Positions 1 to 6,462 of a DNA stretch of 8,968 nt are shown here, in pieces; the stretch's first letter is position 1; the number at the start of each line of letters is the position of its first letter. The stretch lies in contig JAPUFZ010000307.1 of NCBI GenBank assembly GCA_027293245.1, forward strand, positions 1 through 8,968, written 5' to 3'. The stretch is from Gammaproteobacteria bacterium (GTDB taxonomy: Bacteria > Pseudomonadota > Gammaproteobacteria > GCA-001735895). The position numbers were made by a program, and so were the translations under genes. The notes beneath the pieces were generated by a model. The model did no database searches, was not told the DNA's origin, and worked only from the letters and a program-made list of their open reading frames with translations.

Positions 1-64
1 CCATTTCCATCAGACTATGCCACAGGCGCTCGCCATCGATTCGGGGTATTTTCTGTTCAGGCAT
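1..64 (-). CDS. N-terminal fragment of M20-family Zn-dependent amidohydrolase (allantoate / N-carbamoyl-L-amino acid hydrolase type)
   Basis: Only the first 21 codons are in the window; the gene runs off the left edge. The minus-strand reading begins MPEQKIPRIDGERLWHSLME. The pattern RIDGERLWHSLMEM resembles the amino-terminal segment (roughly I-x-G-x-R-L-W-x-S-L-M-E) of allantoate amidohydrolases, N-carbamoyl-L-amino acid hydrolases and beta-ureidopropionases, which are metal-dependent amidohydrolases that remove a carbamoyl group in purine, pyrimidine or hydantoin breakdown. The ATG start is well supported by an AAGGAG Shine-Dalgarno nine bases upstream. No metal ligand or catalytic residue is included, so the exact substrate cannot be judged. 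The gene is transcribed away from the glycosyltransferase genes, so 65-632 lies upstream of both. Confidence 0.62.
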   Translation of the reverse strand, partial: MPEQKIPRIDGERLWHSLMEM

Positions 65-73
65 TCGATTTAT

Positions 74-79
74 CTCCTT
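74..79 (-). promoter_or_regulatory. Ribosome binding site of the amidohydrolase fragment
   Basis: The minus strand reads AAGGAG here, followed by nine bases and the ATG at 64-62. It is a near-perfect Shine-Dalgarno and is the main support that the short edge fragment is a real gene start. Confidence 0.7.
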
Positions 80-324
80 GCAGAATTTAATGATTCATAG
101 TGCCCCATGTAACTCTACCCGGGCCTCGAGAACAATACCCCTTTTGTGTTACTGGTTTAGAACGGTGGTCGGGATGATGAGAGGTTCCGTAGTGATACCG
201 GGGATTCGGCACCTCGTTGATTGTTTCATATCCTGATCGATGCGGGGACATGACCACAGGGCCTGGCTGTGCCATGGGATTGGTAAACACTGTTGAATAA
301 CAGTAATCAGAAGCTACAATTAAT

Positions 325-346
325 CTAGGAGGCTGTCCGAGAATAG
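325..346 (+). repeat. Left terminal inverted repeat of the MITE-like element
   Basis: This 22-base end is exactly complementary to 469-490. The match stops abruptly outside (T324 does not pair with G491) and weakens inside at 347, so the boundaries are sharp. The outer CTAG may be target site rather than element. Confidence 0.8.
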
Positions 347-468
347 AAGGCCTACTGCGGAAAAGCCATTTTGGCCCATTATTCCGCTCATTTTCGTTGA
401 ATATGAGTAACTATTCGCCTCAAATGACCAAAAAATGGACTCAAAATTGCTTTCCCTCGCTACGACCC

Positions 469-490
469 CTATTCTCGGACAGCCTCCTAG
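469..490 (-). repeat. Right terminal inverted repeat of the MITE-like element
   Basis: Exact inverted copy of 325-346, reading CTATTCTCGG through to CCTCCTAG on the plus strand. Complete identity of the two ends suggests either recent insertion or selection for transposase binding. Confidence 0.8.
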
Positions 491-524
491 GGAGCCTCTG
501 ATTCATGAATTAATATCGAGGAGT

Positions 525-553
525 CATGCCGGACTTGATCCGGTACCGGCATG
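525..553. repeat. Short GC-rich palindromic repeat (REP-like)
   Basis: CATGCCGG at 525-532 is the exact inverse complement of CCGGCATG at 546-553, with 13 bases between. The wording GTCATGCCGGACTTGATCCGG resembles dispersed short palindromes found in many copies between genes of several proteobacteria, but only one copy is present here, so the repetitive nature is inferred. There is no T tract after it, so it is not a standard intrinsic terminator. It lies about 80 bases upstream of the glycosyltransferase start and 35 bases downstream of the MITE-like element. Confidence 0.5.
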
Positions 554-622
554 GCGCACGACCCGGGGGCCGTGGTGACGACTTCCGGGTGTTACGGGCT
601 ATCTGTTTTATCATATTTGAAT

Positions 623-628
623 AAAGGT
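623..628 (+). promoter_or_regulatory. Probable ribosome binding site that favours the TTG start at 633
   Basis: AAAGGT here ends four bases before the TTG at 633 and 13 bases before the ATG at 642. G626-G627 lie at a usable distance from TTG and rather far from the ATG, so this site decides between the two candidate starts of the glycosyltransferase, though only weakly. Confidence 0.4.
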
Positions 629-632
629 AGAT

Positions 633-1736
633 TTGTTAGATATGGAATTATCTGTTGTTGTTCCAACCTTCAACGAGCGACGTAATGTTGTAATGCTGGT
701 GAAGTCATTAGAGTCAGCATTGGACGGCGTAGATTGGGAAATTATTTTTGTTGATGATGACTCTGATGATCAGACCTCCGGTTGTGTTAAGGAGCTGGCC
801 GCAGAAAAAGCTAATGTGCGGTGCATTCATCGTATCGGCCGACGAGGTTTAAGCTCTGCCTGTATCGAGGGGATATTATCCAGCTCCGCTCCCAATGTCG
901 CGGTAATGGATGCCGATTTACAGCATGACGAAAAGCTTTTGCCGAAAATGTTAAAACTATTGCAAGATGATCCCGAGTTGCACCTGGTGGTTGGCAGTCG
1001 ATATATCGAAGGAGGTAGTACCGGCTCGCTACCTGAGCATCGAGTGCGGATTAGTAAATTGGCCTCCTGGTTAAGCCGATTGATCTTAAAGCAACCGCTG
1101 ACTGATTCGATGAGCGGATTTTTTATGATTCGACGAGCCATTTTCGAGAAATATATGCGCCAATTATCTTCGAAGGGTTTCAAAATACTACTCGATATCT
1201 TTTCAGTCGCCGGGACCGAAATAAATTACCGGGAGATACCCTACGATATGCGCTCGCGCGTGGCTGGGGAAAGTAAACTCGATAGCCTCATCGTCTGGGA
1301 ATACTTATTACTCATATTAGATCGGTTTTTTGGTCAGTATGTTCCTGTGCGCTTTATTCTATTTGTGATAGTTGGATCAAGTGGCGTCTTGATTCACTTT
1401 TTATTTCTTAGCCTGTTCTTTAGCTGGGTTGAGCTTTCTTTTTTTATTTCGCAGTCCCTTGCAACCTGGATAGCTATGACCACCAATTTTTTTCTAAACA
1501 ATATGTTTACCTACCGGGACAGGCGTCTGGTAGGACATCAAATGGTAAAGGGGCTTTTTACCTTTTATATCGCTTGTGGACTGGGTGCTTTGGTTAACGT
1601 CATGATGGCTGACTACCTGTTTTCATATTTAGTGCCCTGGTGGGTTGCGGGTATTGTCGGTGCCGCTATTGGATCGGTCTGGAATTTTTCCGTGACATCG
1701 ATCTATACCTGGAGCAAACCGAAGGTCCAGAATTAA
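633..1736 (+). CDS. Polyprenyl-phosphate glycosyltransferase (DPM1-like GT2) fused to a C-terminal GtrA flippase-like domain
   Basis: The protein has 367 residues. Residues 4-230 form a GT-A fold GT2 domain like dolichol-phosphate mannose synthase: VVVPTFNE at 8-15, the acidic run VDDDSDD at 40-46, the DxD-type motif MDADLQHD at 92-99 that binds metal and nucleotide sugar, GSRYIEGG at 121-128, MSGFFMIRR at 160-168 and the GESKL signature at 212-216. Residues about 240-360 form a GtrA domain with four hydrophobic segments (about 241-263, 267-289, 306-328, 333-355). The family transfers a sugar, often mannose or glucose, from a nucleotide sugar to polyprenyl phosphate on the cytoplasmic face; GtrA domains are linked to moving the lipid-linked sugar outward. 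The exact sugar cannot be read. The start may be TTG 633 or ATG 642, which gives MELSVVVPT, a start typical of the family. The next gene begins seven bases after the stop, so the two are surely co-transcribed. No truncation is seen. Confidence 0.9.
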   Translation: MLDMELSVVVPTFNERRNVVMLVKSLESALDGVDWEIIFVDDDSDDQTSGCVKELAAEKANVRCIHRIGRRGLSSACIEGILSSSAPNVAVMDADLQHDEKLLPKMLKLLQDDPELHLVVGSRYIEGGSTGSLPEHRVRISKLASWLSRLILKQPLTDSMSGFFMIRRAIFEKYMRQLSSKGFKILLDIFSVAGTEINYREIPYDMRSRVAGESKLDSLIVWEYLLLILDRFFGQYVPVRFILFVIVGSSGVLIHFLFLSLFFSWVELSFFISQSLATWIAMTTNFFLNNMFTYRDRRLVGHQMVKGLFTFYIACGLGALVNVMMADYLFSYLVPWWVAGIVGAAIGSVWNFSVTSIYTWSKPKVQN

Positions 1737-1743
1737 TCAGTCC

Positions 1744-3861
1744 ATGTCAGAGATTTCCCCACAGACGAATCCAGAAGCCGGATCAGTGGCTGGCATCGAC
1801 AAAACCGTGTTCAGGCATGGTGCAGCAATATTTTCAATTTTATTGATTGTTTATCTCGCAACCATGCCGATAACGGTGGCGCTTGAGGATGATGGTTTGT
1901 TCGCCTTATCCAGTTACGAGCCTGGCATTTCCCATCCGCCAGGTTATCCCCTTCACACCATAATCGGATATGGTTTTTCAAAAATACCGTTAGGATCTGT
2001 TGCTGCCCGAATTCATGCGGTCAGTGCCTTTTTTGGCGCCCTGACCTGTATGCTGGTTTTTCTTTTGATCGACCGGCTAATCGCTTGCAGGAGTATGGCT
2101 TATCTGGGTGCCTTATCCTATGGCCTGTCACTCAGATTCTGGTCGCAGTCCATCATTGCCGAGGTCTATACGTTAAACACATTTTTCTTTTTTTTGCTGT
2201 TCTACCTGTGTTTATGTTTCATGGAAGATAAAGGGGCAACAGAAAAACGAAAATGGTTTATTGGGACACCGGGCTGGTTACTGGGCTCAATCGCATTTAT
2301 TTACGGTCTGAGCTTTACCAACCACTGGCCATTGATGGTTTTATCGACACCGGCATTACTGGTTTTACTATGGCCAAAACGTAATGAGGTCCTGGCCGCC
2401 TTAGGGTTTTGTATGGCGTTGGCGATTATGGGCCTGGCTCCGTATCTATGGATGTTTTTCTACTCGCAAACGGACCCGTATATCAGCTTTTATGGGCCGC
2501 TGGAAAATTTATCTGAGCTCTGGTTCTATATCAGTCGGCAGGGATATTCGTCAGTCGATAACAGTGTTAGCGCCAACCTCAACGATAATATACAGTACAT
2601 TGGATTTTTCCTCAGGGAGTCGACCATTCAGTATGGGATAGTTGCCTTCGGTCTGTCCTGTATCGGGGCCTGGGCACAGTTCAAGTACCTGAGAAATGAA
2701 ACTGCCATCGCTCTTATCCTGGCTTTTTTGGGAAATAGTGTTTTGTTAGCGCTGTTGCTGGGTTTCGACTACGAATTGATTTTTCAGAGTGCCTTTCGGG
2801 TCTATCCATTGATCGCCTATGGCGTGATGAGTATATGGCTGGCGCTAGGGGCCTACTGGTTGACCGGTTATTTATACCAGCGTGCATCCATATCAGTTCC
2901 CGAACTAAAACTAAGGTATCTATTTACCATGGCTGTGGTCACATTGATTTTTATTAAAAATCTACCCGCTAATTATCGACACGACTATGTCTGGGCCGAA
3001 GCATATGCGGAATTTATCCTGTCAAATCTGAAGAGAGATGCAGTACTTATTGCCCATGATGATGTGGCCATGGGCACTGTCGGTTATCTGAATTGGGTGA
3101 AGAAAATCAGACCAGATATCAGCCTGTTTAATAAGTTTGGCTTATTGTTAGGTAACAGGCTTTATTCCCCGTTAGATGACTCGGCGGAAACCGGGAAACA
3201 GAATATTTTGGCGTTTATTAAAGCAAGCCAACGGCCGGTATATTATTTAAACGAGCTGGACTCGGGTTACGGATACAAAAGCTATCTGTTTTACTATGAA
3301 GTAAACAAGTCAAGTCCCCCGGGATCCGTGGAGATCATTCTCTCACAGGATAATCTCAATTTTTTAATTGCCCTGGTAAATCAGAAACAAGCACGGGATT
3401 CCTGGACCGAAATTTATCGGATTCTACTGCTGGAGACTATAGTTCCAGAAATAAGTACCGCGCTGGCAAATAGTGAAACAGGACAGGTTAGCGATACCTT
3501 AAAAGACATACTGGTTGAGTCTCTGCGCTTGTTTAACTGTCAGCTTGCGAGAATCAAATGGCTGATGAGGCGATCTGATGAAGCAGATGCTGCGGAAATT
3601 GAACAGTTATTAGGCGATGCCGAATTAAATCTGCACGATGCTTTGCGTAAGTCTGATGTGGCTGAATTTTATCAACAAAGGGCACAATGGTACCTTCGAC
3701 AGGAGATGTTGGAACCAGCGTTTGAATCCTATCAAACCTCAATAGATAGCTGGTTCCATCCTGAAAACCAGTCCGTGAATGAAGTGTTAAAGCTTTATAA
3801 GCTGCATGGTAGATCGAAGCAATTTGATGAGTTGATTGCACACATGAACGCCAGGCTATGA
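1744..3861 (+). CDS. DUF2723 (TMEM260-like) integral membrane GT-C glycosyltransferase with helical TPR-like C-terminus
   Basis: The 705-residue protein has a hydrophobic N-terminal half with about ten or more membrane segments. The first (about 27-46) leads into a periplasmic loop with EDDGLFALSSYEPG (48-61) and the hallmark HPPGYPL (64-70); this is the DUF2723 pattern, normally GDSGE followed by HPPGYPL. Further family marks are AEVYTLN (139-145) and GLSFTNHWP (188-196). DUF2723 proteins are GT-C enzymes related to eukaryotic TMEM260, an O-mannosyltransferase, and use lipid-linked sugars on the non-cytoplasmic side. In the first motif the catalytic-type Asp49 is kept while the usual G, S and E are E48, D50 and L52. 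Residues about 410-705 are soluble; 590-705 look helical and TPR-like (FYQQRAQWYLRQEMLEPAFESY). No clear Shine-Dalgarno precedes the ATG, suggesting translational coupling to the upstream gene. It likely uses the lipid-linked sugar that gene makes; the acceptor is unknown. Confidence 0.87.
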   Translation: MSEISPQTNPEAGSVAGIDKTVFRHGAAIFSILLIVYLATMPITVALEDDGLFALSSYEPGISHPPGYPLHTIIGYGFSKIPLGSVAARIHAVSAFFGALTCMLVFLLIDRLIACRSMAYLGALSYGLSLRFWSQSIIAEVYTLNTFFFFLLFYLCLCFMEDKGATEKRKWFIGTPGWLLGSIAFIYGLSFTNHWPLMVLSTPALLVLLWPKRNEVLAALGFCMALAIMGLAPYLWMFFYSQTDPYISFYGPLENLSELWFYISRQGYSSVDNSVSANLNDNIQYIGFFLRESTIQYGIVAFGLSCIGAWAQFKYLRNETAIALILAFLGNSVLLALLLGFDYELIFQSAFRVYPLIAYGVMSIWLALGAYWLTGYLYQRASISVPELKLRYLFTMAVVTLIFIKNLPANYRHDYVWAEAYAEFILSNLKRDAVLIAHDDVAMGTVGYLNWVKKIRPDISLFNKFGLLLGNRLYSPLDDSAETGKQNILAFIKASQRPVYYLNELDSGYGYKSYLFYYEVNKSSPPGSVEIILSQDNLNFLIALVNQKQARDSWTEIYRILLLETIVPEISTALANSETGQVSDTLKDILVESLRLFNCQLARIKWLMRRSDEADAAEIEQLLGDAELNLHDALRKSDVAEFYQQRAQWYLRQEMLEPAFESYQTSIDSWFHPENQSVNEVLKLYKLHGRSKQFDELIAHMNARL

Positions 3862-3875
3862 GCGTCGGCGAAACA

Positions 3876-4736
3876 CTACTCCAGGAATTGCTCGATCCAG
3901 CCATCGTAATCGTCAACCCGGGAAAGCCTGTTAATCAGGGCTTTATCGATCGATTTATCGATATCGGCAGGACTGGCGCCTTCACGTAGCGCCTTGAGCG
4001 TATCGTAGGTTGCCTGCATTGCCGCCATCAGCGGTTGATGCCCCTGCAGGCTGATACGGACTCCCAACGGACCGAGGCTGTCGAGGTGGTTGATTTCTGC
4101 CCCGGCACCACCGAGGAAAATCGGTAATCGGCATACCTCAGCAATGGCTTCGAGCTGCTGTTTTTGTTTTATACCAATCAGGAAGATCGCATCGACACCG
4201 GTATCCTGGTAAGCCTTAACGCGGGCTATCGTATCTTGTAGACCGCTCACCGATATGGCACTGGTGCGTGCGGCGATGACCAGGCTGGGGTCCTGGCGTC
4301 CCTCGACGGCCGCGAGCATTTTACCAACGCCTTCTTCGATCGAAATCAGGCCGGTCTTGCCACCTGAACCGAATGGCCTGGGTAATTCAGTATCTTCTAT
4401 TGATAATGCAGAAACCCCTGCAGTCTCCAGTTCTTCTACAGTACGTTTAACATTCAGGGCGTTGCCATAACCGTGATCCGCATCGACCAGGATTGGTAAT
4501 TCACTGGCTCTGCCGATGCGATAAGCCTGTTCGGCAAATTCGCTCAGGGTGAGCACTATATGGTCGGGATCGCCGAGTACCGTCAGCGATGCGACGGAGC
4601 CGGCAAACATGCCTGCCTCGAAACCTATCGCTTCAGCAATCCTGGCCGATATCGGATCAAATACCGATCCGGGATGAATGCAAATATCGCCGTTTATCTG
4701 GGCGCGAAAACGCTCGCGTCTATTATGCCAGTGCAT
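3876..4736 (-). CDS. Isocitrate lyase/PEP mutase superfamily enzyme, oxaloacetate decarboxylase type
   Basis: The 286-residue protein matches in length and wording the Pseudomonas PA4872 oxaloacetate decarboxylase branch, which releases CO2 from oxaloacetate to give pyruvate with Mg2+ in the cytoplasm. Visible marks: HPGSVFDPISARIAEAIGFE (21-40), AGSVASL (45-51) with substrate-loop Ser47, DADHGYGNALNV (85-96) with metal-binding acidic residues, SIEDTELPRPFG (112-123), ARTSA (156-160) with Arg157, and GH (232-233), the His seen in this branch. It lacks the KKCGH catalytic cysteine loop of isocitrate and methylisocitrate lyases, so lyase activity of that type is unlikely. The ATG has GGGAAG about ten bases upstream. 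It lies 33 bases downstream of the hydratase gene and likely shares its mRNA. Its stop faces the end of the DUF2723 gene with only 14 bases between. A related activity on a 2-methyl- or dimethyl-malate remains possible. Confidence 0.82.
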   Translation of the reverse strand: MHWHNRRERFRAQINGDICIHPGSVFDPISARIAEAIGFEAGMFAGSVASLTVLGDPDHIVLTLSEFAEQAYRIGRASELPILVDADHGYGNALNVKRTVEELETAGVSALSIEDTELPRPFGSGGKTGLISIEEGVGKMLAAVEGRQDPSLVIAARTSAISVSGLQDTIARVKAYQDTGVDAIFLIGIKQKQQLEAIAEVCRLPIFLGGAGAEINHLDSLGPLGVRISLQGHQPLMAAMQATYDTLKALREGASPADIDKSIDKALINRLSRVDDYDGWIEQFLE

Positions 4737-4769
4737 AGTGTTTTACTTCCCGTTAGTCATTTAATCGCA

Positions 4770-5657
4770 TTAAAAACTGATGCTTGCTTTCATTGCCAGT
4801 CGGTTATCCGGATTGGCAGCCCACATTTCGGCTTTGCTGTGATCCATTTTACCATTCAGGGTGAATGGCGCGTTGTCAAACAATGGGCTATAAGCCCTGA
4901 ATTCACAGGATTTCAATGAACGACCGGGATTGTTTTCCATCGCCAGTTCCAGTAACAAAGTTACCGTCAAAGGGCCATGGAAAACCAGCCCGGGGTAGCC
5001 TTCCTGGTGGCGGCAAAAATCCAGGTCATAGTGAATTCGATGACCGTTAAAGGTCAGTGCCGAATACCGGAATAACAGGGTCGAGTTAGGAGTTACCTCG
5101 CGCGTCCATTGCCTGTCGTTCGGCGCTTTAGGCGGTAGAACCGTATCTTCTCCGGCTTGTTGCACATCGCGGTAGACGATGTTATGGGTCTCGCTAAACC
5201 TCAGTTCTTCACCGACAAAAATACGATGTTCAACTTCGACGAAGCACAGTCTACCGGTGCGTCCCTGTTTAAGCGTGACATCACGAATGCTTGACTCTTT
5301 TCGGGCCAGGTCACCGACTCGAAGCGGTTGAATAAAATCAAGTTTGCCGCCGGCCCACATGCGGCGCGGCAGGGGCACGGGCGGCATAAAATCACCCAGT
5401 GCAGCATGTCCGTCGCGTCCCAGTTCCGATGCCCGGGCCGGAGTCAGAAAATAAGCCCAGTGCCAGAGTGCGGGAACTTCATCACCGGTAACAATGTTGC
5501 GGGGTTCTCGATCCAGTGTCGCCGCCATACGCAACAAAGGCTCAGCCGATATGGTTTCTTCGATTGTTTCTTTATTACCGATCCATTGACGCAGATAGTC
5601 GGTATCCAGATTTTTCGCATTCATAATTTCATTGGTCCAGGACAGGTTATCAATCAT
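4770..5657 (-). CDS. HTD2/MaoC-family acyl-CoA hydratase (mesaconyl-/itaconyl-/methylfumaryl-CoA hydratase-like)
   Basis: The 295-residue protein has a double hot-dog layout. Residues about 20-160 form an FAS1-like dehydratase N-domain, with WHWAYFLTP (65-73), LPRRMWAGG (96-104) and FVEVEHRIF (139-147). Residues about 180-290 form a MaoC-like half with the hydratase motif region FRYSALTFNGHRIHYD (196-211), where Asn204 and His209 sit where the Asp and His of R-specific hydratases occur, then YPGLVFHGPL (221-230). This architecture is typical of 3-methylfumaryl-CoA, mesaconyl-CoA and itaconyl-CoA hydratases, which add or remove water on a CoA-linked unsaturated diacid. The start may be the ATG at 5657 or the ATG at residue 12 (5624), which gives MNAKNLDTD, a length closer to the family; neither has a strong Shine-Dalgarno. 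It is the first gene of a minus-strand pair with the decarboxylase-like gene. The exact substrate cannot be fixed from motifs. Confidence 0.8.
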   Translation of the reverse strand: MIDNLSWTNEIMNAKNLDTDYLRQWIGNKETIEETISAEPLLRMAATLDREPRNIVTGDEVPALWHWAYFLTPARASELGRDGHAALGDFMPPVPLPRRMWAGGKLDFIQPLRVGDLARKESSIRDVTLKQGRTGRLCFVEVEHRIFVGEELRFSETHNIVYRDVQQAGEDTVLPPKAPNDRQWTREVTPNSTLLFRYSALTFNGHRIHYDLDFCRHQEGYPGLVFHGPLTVTLLLELAMENNPGRSLKSCEFRAYSPLFDNAPFTLNGKMDHSKAEMWAANPDNRLAMKASISF

Positions 5658-5839
5658 CTATTATTAGCTGGCCCAATGCCAGAATAACTGTGTAAGGTTT
5701 AATATTCGAGCATGGAAATGGACTTCTGGCCAACCCAGGTAACCTCGATCCACAAGAGAGGTTCAACTAATTCGACACTTCCTGTTAAGTTCAGGGTGAA
5801 AATGGAGAGAGTTGCAGGTTAATTTACAGGAATGTTTGG

Positions 5840-5869
5840 TTGGACTTTTTCCAAGAGGGCTTTTATTCT
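5840..5869 (+). promoter_or_regulatory. Possible promoter of the OsmC-family gene
   Basis: TTGGAC at 5840-5845 and TATTCT at 5864-5869 are separated by 18 bases and lie 32 bases upstream of the ATG at 5902. Both hexamers match the sigma70 consensus only in part (three and four of six), so this is a suggestion. The wider 244-base gap 5658-5901 lies between divergent genes and must hold the start signals of both. A small dyad CTGGC/GCCAG at 5668-5682 lies just upstream of the hydratase gene and could be an operator or chance. Confidence 0.25.
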
Positions 5870-5889
5870 TCTGATACCTATAAAAATAG

Positions 5890-5894
5890 AGGAG
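5890..5894 (+). promoter_or_regulatory. Ribosome binding site of the OsmC-family gene
   Basis: AGGAG ends seven bases before the ATG at 5902, which fixes this start. Confidence 0.75.
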
Positions 5895-5901
5895 ATCAGT
5901 A

Positions 5902-6462
5902 ATGTCACAACAAACGGTAAAGGAAGCAGTATTGGCGACCGTAGAGGCGATCCAGAATGATGCGGCCATGGCCAGGGTTCAATATAACGCAAAGACGCAG
6001 TGGGAGGAAGACGTCCGCTGCACCGCTACGGTGCGTGATTTCGAACCCATGGTGATTGATGAGCCCGCCGCCTTCGGTGGTGGCGACAGCGCCATGAGTC
6101 CCGCGGACGTGGTGCTCGTGGCCCTGGGTACCTGCCAGGAGATCATGTACGTGGCACTGGCTTCAACCATGGATATTCAGCTGGATGAGGTGAAGGTCGA
6201 GGTCAATGCGGATCTTGATCTTCAGGGCCTGATGGGCCTGGACCCGGAGGTCCCGCCGGGCCTGCTCGAGATGAGCTACGATGTGCGTATAAAGAGTCCA
6301 GCGTCCGAAGAAGAACTCAAACGCCTCGTGGATACGGTAGAGAATCAGTGCCCGTTGCTCGACACCCTGACACGGAGTGTGAAGGTAACCGGTAAGGTAA
6401 CCTTCAATGACAGCGTCGACTATGTAGGTGCGGGTAGCTATCTCGACCAGCGCAGCAAATAA
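5902..6462 (+). CDS. OsmC-family protein (probable peroxide-reducing thiol enzyme)
   Basis: The 186-residue cytoplasmic protein has the OsmC/Ohr family layout: a central AMSPADVVLVALGTCQEIMY stretch (64-83) with Cys78, followed about 70 residues later by NQCPLLDT (148-155) with Cys150. In OsmC and Ohr proteins these two cysteines reduce organic hydroperoxides through a disulfide cycle. The protein is longer than the usual 140 residues because it carries about 30 extra residues at the N-terminus (VKEAVLATVEAIQNDAAMARVQYNA). This extended form with FEPMVIDEPAAFGG resembles OsmC-like proteins of less defined role, so a specific substrate is not claimed. An AGGAG site precedes the ATG. It is probably co-transcribed with the next gene, whose only standard start overlaps its end by 35 bases. 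The neighbouring hydratase gene is divergent, so this gene starts a transcript of its own. Confidence 0.85.
   Translation: MSQQTVKEAVLATVEAIQNDAAMARVQYNAKTQWEEDVRCTATVRDFEPMVIDEPAAFGGGDSAMSPADVVLVALGTCQEIMYVALASTMDIQLDEVKVEVNADLDLQGLMGLDPEVPPGLLEMSYDVRIKSPASEEELKRLVDTVENQCPLLDTLTRSVKVTGKVTFNDSVDYVGAGSYLDQRSK

Larger units (their letters stand above)
325..490. mobile_element. MITE-like palindromic element with perfect 22-bp terminal inverted repeats
   Basis: The ends 325-346 and 469-490 are perfect inverted repeats of 22 bases (CTAGGAGGCTGTCCGAGAATAG and its complement). The interior continues the symmetry: positions i and 815-i pair without any gap down to a central stem GAATA/TATTC at 399-403 and 412-416. 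By hand count, 57 of 83 position pairs are Watson-Crick, plus a few G-T pairs. The outermost four bases at each end are CTAG, itself a palindrome, so they may be a 4-bp target duplication around a 158-bp core (329-486) starting GGAGGCTGTCC. The element has no room for a transposase and no convincing ORF, which fits a non-autonomous miniature element mobilised in trans. A transposase family cannot be named safely; DDE families that duplicate short palindromic targets are candidates. If transcribed, it would fold into one long hairpin. Confidence 0.75.
65..632. other. 568-base non-coding region between divergent genes, carrying two repeat structures
   Basis: This stretch separates the minus-strand amidohydrolase from the plus-strand glycosyltransferase. 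It must hold the upstream signals of both, but I see no convincing paired -35/-10. A TATCAT hexamer at 609-614 resembles a -10 box, but no good -35 lies at the proper distance. Most recognisable content is repetitive: a 166-bp palindromic element at 325-490 and a short GC-rich palindrome at 525-553. A weaker dyad follows (ACCCGG at 561-566 with CCGGGT at 585-590). From 87 to 290 the minus strand is open for 67 codons, but the predicted peptide resembles no family I know, has no ribosome binding site I would trust, and is probably chance. Nothing else is recognised in 80-324. Confidence 0.7.

Noticed and set aside
87..290. 67-codon open frame on the minus strand in the left intergenic region
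   Set aside because: Its peptide resembles no known family, shows no domain or signal peptide, and has no convincing ribosome site. The region is otherwise non-coding.
325..490. CRISPR array or a complete insertion sequence at the inverted repeats
   Set aside because: There are only two inverted copies, not direct repeats with spacers, and 166 bp cannot hold a transposase gene.
525..590. GC-rich dyads before the glycosyltransferase considered as terminators or a riboswitch
   Set aside because: Neither is followed by a T tract, and no conserved riboswitch core is visible. A repeat or chance dyad fits better.
827..1183. 118-codon minus-strand frame within the glycosyltransferase gene
   Set aside because: It lies fully inside a gene with strong family motifs, and its peptide has no recognisable domain; it is an antisense shadow.
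3876..4736. Naming the gene as 2-methylisocitrate lyase (prpB) or PEP mutase
   Set aside because: The KKCGH cysteine loop of the lyases is absent, and wording and length fit the PA4872 oxaloacetate decarboxylase branch better.
4560..5687. Two plus-strand frames of 119 codons each (4560-4919 and 5328-5687)
   Set aside because: They run antisense to the decarboxylase-like and hydratase genes, which have clear family motifs, and their peptides are unrecognisable.
5763..5969. 68-codon minus-strand frame across the OsmC start
   Set aside because: It overlaps a well-supported gene start with a good ribosome site and has no family features.
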